6,085 nt of DNA from Halovivax sp. (GTDB lineage Archaea > Halobacteriota > Halobacteria > Halobacteriales > Natrialbaceae), in the NCBI GenBank assembly GCA_007119345.1, contig SKPV01000048.1, positions 1 through 6,085 on the forward strand, read 5' to 3'. This document shows, piece after piece, positions 1 to 5,798 of the stretch. A program made the position numbers and the translations under genes. The notes beneath the pieces are model-generated. The model worked only from the letters and a program-made list of their open reading frames with translations, ran no database searches and was not told the DNA's origin. The first letter of the stretch is position 1; each line of letters starts with the position of its first letter.

Positions 1-109
1 AGCCCGGACGGTACTCGCCGGCGCTCGGAAGCCCGGACGGTACTCGCCGGCGCCGGAGAACCAGGACGGTACTCGCCGGCGCCCGGGCGAGCGGCAACTC
101 GCCGGGGCC
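1..109. repeat. 29-bp GC-rich tandem repeat, three copies plus a decayed fourth
   Basis: The block GGACGGTACTCGCCGGCG occurs at 6-23, 35-52 and 64-81, exactly 29 bases apart each time. A weaker copy of the core (AACTCGCCGGGGCC) follows at about 96-109, 26 bases further on. The period is not a multiple of three, so the repeat would not encode a repeated peptide in one frame; it behaves as an intergenic array. It starts at the window edge, so the true copy number is unknown. Its CCCGGACG core also occurs in the array on the far side of the dehydrogenase gene. Confidence 0.8.
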
Positions 110-130
110 GACCGGTTCGCCCGCGTTCGC

Positions 131-288
131 TCATCGAGCCTCCCACTCGGCGACCGACTCCGATCGGCGATCGCACCGCTCCGGATCTCCTCGGCGGCCT
201 CGTTCCACTCGACGATCTCGCCGTCGTCCTCGCTCGCAGTCCCGGGGTGGTTCTCGACCGCGCCGTCCGCGCACGTCGTCGCGACCAT
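131..288 (-). pseudogene. Small acidic ORF, apparently frameshifted
   Basis: I do not recognise a family. Reading the minus strand from an ATG at 288-286 gives about 45 residues with typical haloarchaeal composition, including the stretch EDDGEIVEWNEAAEEI, and with almost every codon ending in G or C. Around 165-170 this character fades in that frame. It resumes in a neighbouring frame as SESVAEWEAR, followed at once by a TGA at 133-131. Joining the two frames near the Asp codon of IAD gives a protein of about 52 residues. The frame of the ATG is closed just upstream by a TAA at 321-319, so the start cannot lie much further out. The ORF points away from the dehydrogenase gene, 59 bases from its start. 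It could be a recently broken gene, a sequencing error in a real small gene, or chance coding-like DNA in a GC-rich spacer. Confidence 0.4.
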
Positions 289-315
289 CGGGGGCGGCCC
301 CGCGGCGACGCCGAA

Positions 316-323
316 CAGTTATC
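316..323. promoter_or_regulatory. AT-rich TATA-like element between divergent starts
   Basis: CAGTTATC at 316-323 is the only AT-rich spot in the spacer between the ATG at 288 (minus) and the ATG at 348 (plus). Its centre is about 28 bases from the dehydrogenase start. That places an archaeal transcription start, usually about 25 bases downstream of the TATA centre, almost on the ATG and so implies a leaderless mRNA. On the other strand it reads GATAACTG, about 31 bases from the minus-strand ATG, so it could serve both directions. No Shine-Dalgarno-like sequence precedes the ATG at 348. Confidence 0.45.
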
Positions 324-347
324 GGGCCGGTTCCGGAATGGACGCGC

Positions 348-1121
348 ATGCACGAGGACAGGACGATCGTCGTCACCGGCGCGAGCGGCGGGATCGGCCG
401 AGCGATCTCGCTCGAACTGCTCGCGAACGGGGCGAACGTGGCCCTGGCGGCCCGGAGCGACGGCATCGAGGAGACGGCATCGCTGGCCGACGCCGGCGAC
501 CGGGCGCTGCCGGTCCGGACCGACGTGACGGCGGAATCGTCGGTCGAGGCGCTCGTCGAGGAGACCGTCTCGACCTTCGGCGGGATCGACGGCGTCGTGA
601 ACAACGCCGGCATCGCCGGTCCGACGGCGCCCGTCACGGAGGTCGACGCCGACGACTGGGACCGGACCATGGCGGTCAACGCCAGGGGGCCGTTCCTCGT
701 CACCAAGCACGCGGCGCCCCACCTCGTCGAGAGCGACCGCGGGAGCGTCGTCACCATCTCCTCGATCAGCGGCAAGCGCCCGCTCGAGGACCGCACGCCG
801 TACGCGGCGTCGAAGATGGCGGTCATCGGCCTCACGCGAACGCTCGCGTTCGAACTCGGCGACGACGACGTGACCGTCAACGCGGTCTGTCCGGGCGCGA
901 CGACGGGCCCGCGGATCGACCGCGTGATCGAGCGCCAGGCCGAGCGGCGCGGCCTCGGCTACGAGGAGGCGAAACGGGCCGTGTTCACCGACGACGCGGC
1001 GCTCGGCGAGCTCGTCGACCCCGAGGACGTCGCCGAGATGGTGTCGTTCCTGCTGGGGCCCAAGGGGCGCCACATCACGGGTCAGGACATCAACGTCGAC
1101 GGCGGCACGGTCTGGTACTGA
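348..1121 (+). CDS. Short-chain dehydrogenase/reductase (SDR, classical type)
   Basis: Predicted soluble NAD(P)-dependent oxidoreductase of 257 residues, the usual length for classical SDRs, which interconvert alcohols and ketones. The Rossmann glycine motif TGASGGIG is at residues 10-17 and the structural NNAG motif at 85-88. The catalytic tetrad is complete: Asn111, Ser139, Tyr152 and Lys156 (YAASK). Arg36, just after the second beta strand, favours NADP(H) over NAD(H); that is inferred from the family. The C-terminus ends in the common ITGQDINVDGG segment, residues 242-252. The ATG at 348 is chosen because it leaves the normal few residues before the first strand and sits 28 bases from a TATA-like element. 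The substrate cannot be read from sequence; relatives are often labelled 3-oxoacyl-ACP reductase or sugar/polyol dehydrogenase by default. It stands alone on the plus strand, convergent with the kinase gene, so context gives no pathway. Confidence 0.93.
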   Translation: MHEDRTIVVTGASGGIGRAISLELLANGANVALAARSDGIEETASLADAGDRALPVRTDVTAESSVEALVEETVSTFGGIDGVVNNAGIAGPTAPVTEVDADDWDRTMAVNARGPFLVTKHAAPHLVESDRGSVVTISSISGKRPLEDRTPYAASKMAVIGLTRTLAFELGDDDVTVNAVCPGATTGPRIDRVIERQAERRGLGYEEAKRAVFTDDAALGELVDPEDVAEMVSFLLGPKGRHITGQDINVDGGTVWY

Positions 1122-1303
1122 CGAGGGTGGCCGGGGGCTGCGCCGATCCCGATGGCGGTCGCCCGCGGCTTCCCGGCCGCGAACAGCGATCTCGCGGTCC
1201 GCAACGAATTCCGCGCGTACTGGAACGTACCCGAGCGCGTCGAGCGGCGGAGCCGATCGGAGATCCGACGGCCGCGGGTTCGAAACGACGACGACGGGTC
1301 AAA
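1122..1303. other. Spacer downstream of the SDR gene, no supported gene
   Basis: This is the first half of the 396-bp gap between two convergent genes. It contains a perfect 6-bp-arm stem (CGCGGC at 1164-1169, GCCGCG at 1176-1181), beginning 42 bases past the dehydrogenase stop codon. The stem could help end transcription, but no T tract follows and such stems are common in GC-rich DNA. A plus-strand reading frame from the ATG at 1152 has good GC3 for about 30 codons, then runs into the repeat array and stops at 1352. I see no family signal in it. Confidence 0.4.
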
Positions 1304-1512
1304 CCGACCTCCGCGCCCCCGGACGCCGACCCTCCGCGCCCCCGGACGCTGACCCTCCGCGCCCCCGGACGCTGACCCTCCGCGCCCCCGGACGCCGACC
1401 CTCCGCGCCCCCGGACGCTGACCCTCCGCGCCCCCGGACGCCGACCGTCCGCACCCTTCCGAACGCCGACCGTCCGCACCCTTCCGAACGCCGACCGTCC
1501 GCACCCGTCGGA
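1304..1512. repeat. Composite 23-bp and 25-bp tandem repeat array
   Basis: Six consecutive 23-bp units built on CTCCGCGCCCCCGGACGCYG are followed by two 25-bp units built on GTCCGCACCCTTCCGAACGC and a partial third. The marker T after the GACC core falls at 1310, 1333, 1356, 1379, 1402, 1425 and 1448 (spacing 23), then at 1473 and 1498 (spacing 25). Within the 23-bp block the only clear variation is C or T in GACGCYGAC. Neither period is a multiple of three, and the array lies wholly between two convergent stop codons, so it is non-coding. It creates long spurious reading frames on the minus strand. The two block types look like related units that expanded one after the other, probably by slippage or unequal recombination. 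Confidence 0.88.
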
Positions 1513-1515
1513 CGG
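1495..1515 (-). terminator. Hairpin right after the histidine kinase stop codon
   Basis: Seven-base perfect arms (CCGTCCG at 1495-1501, CGGACGG at 1509-1515) flank a 7-base loop. The stem begins two bases after the TGA of the kinase gene at 1520-1518. The position suits a role in transcription ending or mRNA 3'-end stability. No T-rich tract follows on the minus strand, and T tracts are the usual archaeal termination signal, so termination is only inferred. One arm belongs to the last partial unit of the tandem array. Confidence 0.4.
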
Positions 1516-1517
1516 AA

Positions 1518-4214
1518 TCAGTTCTCGCGTTCCGACGCCGCCGGCAGCGTGAACGCGAACGTCGATCCCTCGCCGGGCTCGGAGTCGACCCGGATCTCGC
1601 CGCCGTGGCGCTCGACGATCCGCTGACAGATGGCCAGCCCGATCCCGGGTCCCCCGCGCTCGGCGCGGCTGTGGAGTCGGCCGAAGACCTCGAACACGCG
1701 ATCCTGTTCGTCGCGATCGATGCCGATCCCCTCGTCGCGGACCGAGACGAGCCACTCGCCGTCCCGGGGTTCGGCGTCGACGCGGATCGTCGGCGGCTCG
1801 TCGCCGCTGTACTCGATCGCGTTCGCCAGGAGGTTCTGGAACAGCTGGCGCAACTGGTGCTCGTCGCCCTCGACGCGGGGGAGGTCGCCGACCGCGACGT
1901 CGGCGTCGCTCTCCGCGATACGTAACCGGAGGTCCGCGAGGACGTCGTCGACGACGCCTCCGAGGTCGGTCGGCTCGAACGGATCGCCCCGCGCCTCGAT
2001 GCGGGAGTACGCCAGCAGCCCGTCGATCATGGCCCGCATCCGGTCGGCGCCGTCGACGGCGTAGGCGAGAAACTCCTCCCCGTCCTCGTCGAGCGCGTCG
2101 CCGTAGCGCTCCTCGATGAGCTGCAGGTAACTCGAGACCATCCGCAGGGGCTCTTGCAGGTCGTGGGAGGCGGCGTACGCGAAGTGTTCGAGGCGCTCGT
2201 TCGACGCCCCGAGGCGCTCGACCGTCTCCTCGAGTCGCCGCTGGTACCGGCGACGCTCGGTGATGTCCGAGAGCGTGATCACCGCGCGGGTCACCTCGTC
2301 TCGTTCGTCCCTGACCGGCATCCCCCGGACGCTCAGGATCCGCGTCTCGCCGTTCAGATTGTCGATCTCGAAGAGCCTGGGTTCCGTGATCTCCTCGCCC
2401 CGGAGCGCCCTGGCGATCGTCCACTCCTCGCGCGAGACCGGTTCGCCCGTGTCGGCCAGCCTGACGGGGAACTTGTCGTACTCGTCGAGGGAGGCGGCGT
2501 CGAACACGTCGCCGCCCCAGATCTTCTCGGCCGCCTCGTTGGCCTCGAGGAGTCCGCCGTCGGCGTCCGCGACCACCACGCCGACGGGGAGGAGCTCGAA
2601 CAGCGTCTCCAGCTGCTCGGTGTGGCGTTCGAGGCGCAACTCGGCGCACTTTCGGTCCGTGATGTCGGTGGTCGCGCCGGCGAACCTGAGGGGCGTTCCG
2701 TCGTCGTCGCGTTCGACGCGACCGCGGGAGATGACCCACCGGAGTTCGTCGTCCTCGCTCCGGATGCGGTACTCCACCTCGTACTCCCCGCCGGCGGCGA
2801 GCGCGTCCTCGATCTTCGCCTCGACCCGGTCGCGATCGTCCTCGCAGATCGCGGCGAGGAACCGCTCGCTCGGCACGCCCTCGCGCGCCGCGTCGGGATC
2901 GACCCCGAACTTTCTGGCGTACGTCTCGCCGGTGACCATCCGATCGTCGGGGACGTGCCACTCCCAGGTGCCGACCGCGCCGGCCTCGGTTGCCGCCTCG
3001 AGCTGGGTCTTGGCCTCCTCGAGGCATCGCTCGCGCTCCTTGCGCTCGGTGATGTCGCGGAAGTACACCGAGAGCCCCGTCTCGGAGGGGTACGCGTTCA
3101 CCTCGGTCCAGATGCCGAACGGTTCGGAGTAGCGCTCGAACGAGACGGGCTCCTGGGTTTCCATGGCCTCGTGGAATCGGTCGTAGAGGTTCGAGCCGAC
3201 GGCCTCCGGAAACAGGTCCCACGCGTTCTCCCCGAGAATCTCCGCCCGCGACCGTCCCATGAACTCCGCGGCGCGGTCGTTGACGTGGGTGTACCGCCAC
3301 TCCTCGTCGAGCGCGTAGAACGCGTCGGAGACGCGGCCCAGTACCTCGTCGAGTTCGGACTCGAGCCGGCGTTCGCGCGCTTTGAGTTGGGTGACGTCCT
3401 CCCCGGCGGTGACGACGCGGTCGAGGTCGCCGTCCTCGTCGAAGAGCGGCGCCGCGTTGACCGAAACCCACCGCGAGTCGCCGCTCGGGAGGTCGATCCG
3501 GACCACCTCGTCGTAGACCGGTTCGCCCGTCTCGAGCGTCCGGGCGAAGGGGTGGTCGTCGGCCGCGATCTCGCGGCCGTCCTCGTCGTAGACCGTCCGC
3601 TGTGACGGATCGTACGTTCCCGCTTCGTCCGCGGGTATCTCGAGGATCTCCCGCAGTCGGTTGTTCATCCGCGTGACCTCGCCGTCGGCGTCGAGCACCT
3701 GAATGCCGACGGGACTCGTCTCGAGGATCCGATCGATTAGATCCCGCTCGCGCTCGAGGCGCCGTTCGCGCTCGTCGAGGCGCTCCTCCCGACGTTTCCG
3801 CTCGGTGACGTCTCGGACGGTCCCGACCGTCCCTCGAAACGCCCCGTCCTCGAGGAGCAGACTCACGCGCAGCTCGCAGTGGAGTTCGCTCCCGTCGACG
3901 GTGCGCGCCGCGAGTTCGAACGTCTCGGGAAGGGGCTCGTCGTTCGCGACGCTCTCGGCGATCTCGCCGCCGATTCGGTCGACGTCCTCGTCCGCGAGCA
4001 GGATCGAGACGTGCTCGCCCAGGAGCTCCTCGCGCGCGTAGCCGGTCAGCTCGACGACGACGTCGTTGACCGCGACGAACCGACCGGCGGCGTCGAGCTG
4101 GTAGATCCCGTCGTCGACCGTGTTGACGAGCGTCCGGTAGCGCTGGATCGCTGCGGGACCGTCAGCGTCCTCGCCCCAGAACGCTGCGTCCGAAGCGTCC
4201 GCTCGTTCGCTCAT
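1518..4214 (-). CDS. Multi-PAS soluble sensor histidine kinase
   Basis: Predicted cytoplasmic two-component sensor kinase of 898 residues that would autophosphorylate on His and pass the phosphate to an unknown response regulator. Five PAS-type domains are stacked at about residues 22-140, 158-276, 286-391, 405-522 and 533-654. Most end in a DVTERK/DITERK-type motif, and charged, probably coiled-coil linkers separate them. The fourth (GTWEWH, RWVISRG) resembles the PAS_3 fold. A HisKA domain follows at about 675-740 with the phospho-acceptor His684 in SHDLQEPLR. The HATPase domain at about 785-893 has an N box (Asn794, Asn798), G1 DEGIGI (827-832), F box VFEVFGRL (840-847) and G2 GPGIGL (855-860), so it looks active. 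There is no transmembrane segment or signal peptide, suggesting intracellular cues such as redox, ligand or light; no cofactor residue is evident. The start at 4214 is preferred over the frame's extension to 4484, which is repeat-derived and His/Arg-rich. No regulator gene is adjacent. Confidence 0.93.
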   Translation of the reverse strand: MSERADASDAAFWGEDADGPAAIQRYRTLVNTVDDGIYQLDAAGRFVAVNDVVVELTGYAREELLGEHVSILLADEDVDRIGGEIAESVANDEPLPETFELAARTVDGSELHCELRVSLLLEDGAFRGTVGTVRDVTERKRREERLDERERRLERERDLIDRILETSPVGIQVLDADGEVTRMNNRLREILEIPADEAGTYDPSQRTVYDEDGREIAADDHPFARTLETGEPVYDEVVRIDLPSGDSRWVSVNAAPLFDEDGDLDRVVTAGEDVTQLKARERRLESELDEVLGRVSDAFYALDEEWRYTHVNDRAAEFMGRSRAEILGENAWDLFPEAVGSNLYDRFHEAMETQEPVSFERYSEPFGIWTEVNAYPSETGLSVYFRDITERKERERCLEEAKTQLEAATEAGAVGTWEWHVPDDRMVTGETYARKFGVDPDAAREGVPSERFLAAICEDDRDRVEAKIEDALAAGGEYEVEYRIRSEDDELRWVISRGRVERDDDGTPLRFAGATTDITDRKCAELRLERHTEQLETLFELLPVGVVVADADGGLLEANEAAEKIWGGDVFDAASLDEYDKFPVRLADTGEPVSREEWTIARALRGEEITEPRLFEIDNLNGETRILSVRGMPVRDERDEVTRAVITLSDITERRRYQRRLEETVERLGASNERLEHFAYAASHDLQEPLRMVSSYLQLIEERYGDALDEDGEEFLAYAVDGADRMRAMIDGLLAYSRIEARGDPFEPTDLGGVVDDVLADLRLRIAESDADVAVGDLPRVEGDEHQLRQLFQNLLANAIEYSGDEPPTIRVDAEPRDGEWLVSVRDEGIGIDRDEQDRVFEVFGRLHSRAERGGPGIGLAICQRIVERHGGEIRVDSEPGEGSTFAFTLPAASEREN

Positions 4215-4238
4215 GGGAGTCCGGTCGGCGTTGTCCGT

Positions 4239-4247
4239 GTTAAACCT
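4239..4247 (-). promoter_or_regulatory. TATA box of the histidine kinase gene
   Basis: On the minus strand this reads AGGTTTAAC. The TTTAA core (4244-4240) is centred 28 bases before the A of the ATG at 4214, and the purines ahead of it fit a BRE. This predicts a transcription start within a few bases of the ATG, so the mRNA would be leaderless, the commonest arrangement in haloarchaea. It is the only AT-rich stretch in the spacer near the start, which also supports choosing 4214 over more distant in-frame starts. Confidence 0.6.
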
Positions 4248-4336
4248 CGTGATGCGCGGCGTTCGCGTGACACGTTTCCGTCGTGTGGGGGGCGAAATGT
4301 CGGTCACGGGGCGTCGCGAATCGACCGTCGGGTCTC

Positions 4337-4438
4337 GCGTCGTGGCGATTCGCGTGGCGGCGTGATGGGCGCGTCGTGGCGATTCGCGTGGCGGCGTGAT
4401 GGGCGCGTCGTGGCGATTCGCGTGACAGTGTGATTCGC
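4337..4438. repeat. 34-bp direct repeat, three copies, upstream of the kinase
   Basis: Copies lie at 4337-4370, 4371-4404 and 4405-4438. The first two are identical over all 34 bases; the third matches at 29 of 34. Each contains GTCGTGGCGATTCGCGTG. The third copy ends in a second GATTCGCG only 17 bases after its first one, and the two halves of the unit are alike (GATTCGCG.., GATGGGCG..), so the unit may be a doubled 17-mer. The array sits about 90-190 bases upstream of the kinase TATA box, in the spacer behind the membrane-protein gene. It may be a neutral expansion or a set of protein-binding sites; nothing in the sequence decides this. Confidence 0.85.
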
Positions 4439-4496
4439 GCGACGGCGCGCGCTCTCGCGCTCGAGTCGCTACTCGCGCTTGCACCGCGGAGGCGAG

Positions 4497-4517
4497 CGCC
4501 GTCGAAATTCGACGGCG
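4497..4517 (-). terminator. Perfect hairpin downstream of the membrane-protein gene
   Basis: CGCCGTCGAA (4497-4506) and TTCGACGGCG (4508-4517) are exact inverted repeats around a single central base; as RNA they would form an 8-9 bp stem with a short AT-rich loop. The stem begins 20 bases past the stop codon at 4537, a good place for a 3'-end structure. No T tract follows it. A dyad this symmetrical could also be a protein-binding operator, though it lies far from the kinase promoter. Confidence 0.4.
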
Positions 4518-4536
4518 GCCGGAGCCAAACGGCGGC

Positions 4537-5286
4537 TCAGGCGGTCCTCGGCCGCCGCGACCCCGCCTCTACGGCTGCGACTTCCGGACTCTCGGACCGC
4601 GCCAGCGCGACGCCGAACCAGAACGTCCAGAGTCCCATCACGATCGTGGCGGCGAGCCAGATCGGCGCGCCGATGGCGATTCCGAGCACCGCTCCCAGGA
4701 CGACGTACGCCACGACGGCCGCGACCGCCGCGACGGCTCCGATCCAGGCCCCCCAGGGGGGCGTGATCGGGATCGCGCTCCGGGCCTGGTCGGCGGCGAT
4801 CGCGGCGAGCGCCGCGGCCAGGAACCCGAAGCCGATCCCCTGCCCTTCGGCGAACAGCTGCCAGGCTTCGAACGTGGCCGCGTCCCCGGCCGCGGCGGCG
4901 GTCGCGATGGTCGTGGCCTCGGCCACGGCGGTCGTCGACACCCACAGCGCGCCGACGACCAGGACGGCCCACGCGCTCATCGTCCACCAGGTCTCGGTGA
5001 GCCGGGAGCCGGCCGTCAGCACGAGCAACCCCGCGATCACGAGCATGGTGAGCGCGAGGGCGGCGCCCCAGTGGACGGCCGTCCACAGGGTGGCGTTCTC
5101 GGCGATGATCGCCATGAACTCGGCCGGGACGGGGGACGGCGGCGGATGGAGGGCGAGGCTCACCACGAGAAGGAGGGAGCCGGCGGCGAGCCAGGCGCCG
5201 GCCGCGCGGACGGTCGTCTCCGCGCGCGATAGCGTTCGATCGACGTCGTCCGACGGTTCGTCGTCGGTGTTTTCGATTTCGGTCAT
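4537..5286 (-). CDS. Six-helix integral membrane protein, function unknown
   Basis: Protein of 249 residues. A short acidic cytoplasmic-looking N-terminus (residues 1-22, rich in Asp and Glu) precedes six hydrophobic segments at about 29-47, 67-91, 101-124, 147-167, 180-203 and 207-228, and a short tail rich in Arg and Glu. Between helices 1 and 2 is a Pro-rich stretch (HPPPSPVPAEF) followed by NATLWTAVHWG, a kind of motif that may be conserved in relatives. No catalytic, transport or binding motif is recognisable, so no function is assigned. The ATG at 5286 is preferred to an in-frame GTG at 5430 because the intervening 48 residues lack haloarchaeal character and because the bases upstream carry a TATA-like element. 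It is followed by a hairpin and looks like a single-gene transcript. A six-helix DUF4386-like fold is possible but unproven. Confidence 0.82.
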   Translation of the reverse strand: MTEIENTDDEPSDDVDRTLSRAETTVRAAGAWLAAGSLLLVVSLALHPPPSPVPAEFMAIIAENATLWTAVHWGAALALTMLVIAGLLVLTAGSRLTETWWTMSAWAVLVVGALWVSTTAVAEATTIATAAAAGDAATFEAWQLFAEGQGIGFGFLAAALAAIAADQARSAIPITPPWGAWIGAVAAVAAVVAYVVLGAVLGIAIGAPIWLAATIVMGLWTFWFGVALARSESPEVAAVEAGSRRPRTA

Positions 5287-5289
5287 GGC

Positions 5290-5323
5290 TCCTCGGGGAA
5301 TGTAGGTTGCCGGATGAGATAAG
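5290..5323 (-). promoter_or_regulatory. Putative promoter and ribosome-binding site of the membrane protein
   Basis: On the minus strand CTTATCTC (5323-5316) is centred about 34 bases before the ATG. It shares TTATC with the element ahead of the dehydrogenase gene. A start 25 bases further on would leave a leader of only several bases, which would include CGAGGAG (5296-5290) just ahead of the ATG. That purine tract is close to an archaeal Shine-Dalgarno sequence but sits nearer to the ATG than is usual, so its role is uncertain. Confidence 0.4.
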
Positions 5324-5404
5324 CTAGCACATGGCAATGATAACGGGACGAGGTGAGATGATCGGAAAATCGAGACCGCGGCGTTCGGAGGGACGAGCCG
5401 CCCG

Positions 5405-5424
5405 CGAGGACAGCTCTGTCCTCG
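5405..5424. repeat. Perfect palindrome with 9-bp arms
   Basis: CGAGGACAG (5405-5413) and CTGTCCTCG (5416-5424) are exact inverted repeats with two bases between them. The element lies about 120 bases upstream of the membrane-protein start and about 100 bases beyond the recognisable end of the acetyltransferase remnant. It could be an operator for a dimeric regulator, a stem in an RNA, or an end or internal hairpin of a decayed mobile element. No gene reads through it convincingly. Confidence 0.55.
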
Positions 5425-5524
5425 AACCACCCGGCGCTTTTCGCGGTCGGCCGGGGCCGAAACTCGATTCGGTGGGACGTCCCCGTGCTCGGTTTTCGAT
5501 CACCGCCCGATCCTCGTCGTCGCG

Positions 5525-5650
5525 CAGCTCGGCCACCGCTCGCTCGACCGTCTCCGCGGCGAGGACGTCGCCGTACGCCACGCGCCACGAACGCTCGGTG
5601 ACGCGCAGGATGTCCGGAACGTCCCCCGGCACCGTGTCGCGGATCGTGAC
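5525..5650 (-). pseudogene. Remnant of a GNAT-family N-acetyltransferase (N-terminal piece)
   Basis: The minus strand from 5650 to about 5525 encodes VTIRDTVPGDVPDILRV followed by TERSWRVAYGDVLAAETVERA, which looks like the first strand and first helices of haloarchaeal GNAT acetyltransferases. Known members run about 150-170 residues and carry an acetyl-CoA-binding R/Q-x-x-G-x-G/A motif in their middle; none is visible here. After about residue 42 the reading frame turns into composition-poor sequence and stops at 5324. The 5' end is also damaged: the codon where an ATG is expected is GTC, and the frame is closed upstream by a TAA at 5695-5693. A GTG at 5632 is available but would cut off the first beta strand. 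It is therefore probably a non-functional fragment. The rest of the 5287-5798 spacer holds only the promoter and palindrome listed separately. Confidence 0.6.
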
Positions 5651-5798
5651 CGGTGGGTCGACTCCGTCCGGGTTCGTGCGGGAGGGTGCACCTTACTTCG
5701 GATACATTCTCGATGGGAGGCGTGCGACGAGTGCTCCATCGAACCCCGCTATCGGTGGGGAGATCTAGACGGCGTGTGACGGACCGGGCGCGTACCGG

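Noticed and set aside
131..880. Long minus-strand open frame across the dehydrogenase gene
   Set aside because: It is the antisense shadow of a gene with a complete SDR motif set. Only its last ten codons (SESVAEWEAR) look real, and those belong with a different upstream frame.
1152..1352. Small plus-strand ORF after the dehydrogenase
   Set aside because: The first 30 or so codons have coding-like GC3, but the frame ends inside the tandem array, matches no family I recognise, and has no TATA-like element.
1304..1512. CRISPR array
   Set aside because: Units are head-to-tail with no unique spacers, the period of 23-25 bases is too short, and no cas genes are present.
1090..3471. A 793-codon minus-strand open frame
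   Set aside because: It runs out of frame through the kinase gene and on through the tandem array; the product is almost all Arg, Gly and Pro with no domain, which is typical of a shifted frame in GC-rich DNA.
2154..3605. Long plus-strand open frame opposite the kinase
   Set aside because: It is the antisense of a kinase with clear PAS, HisKA and HATPase motifs; no independent domain or promoter is visible.
4215..4484. N-terminal extension of the kinase
   Set aside because: The 90 extra residues come from the 34-bp repeats and are rich in His, Arg and Pro, unlike the acidic protein; the TATA box at 4239-4247 would lie inside them.
4430..5305. Plus-strand ORF across the membrane-protein gene
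   Set aside because: Antisense shadow; the minus strand gives six well-formed hydrophobic helices and an acidic N-terminus.
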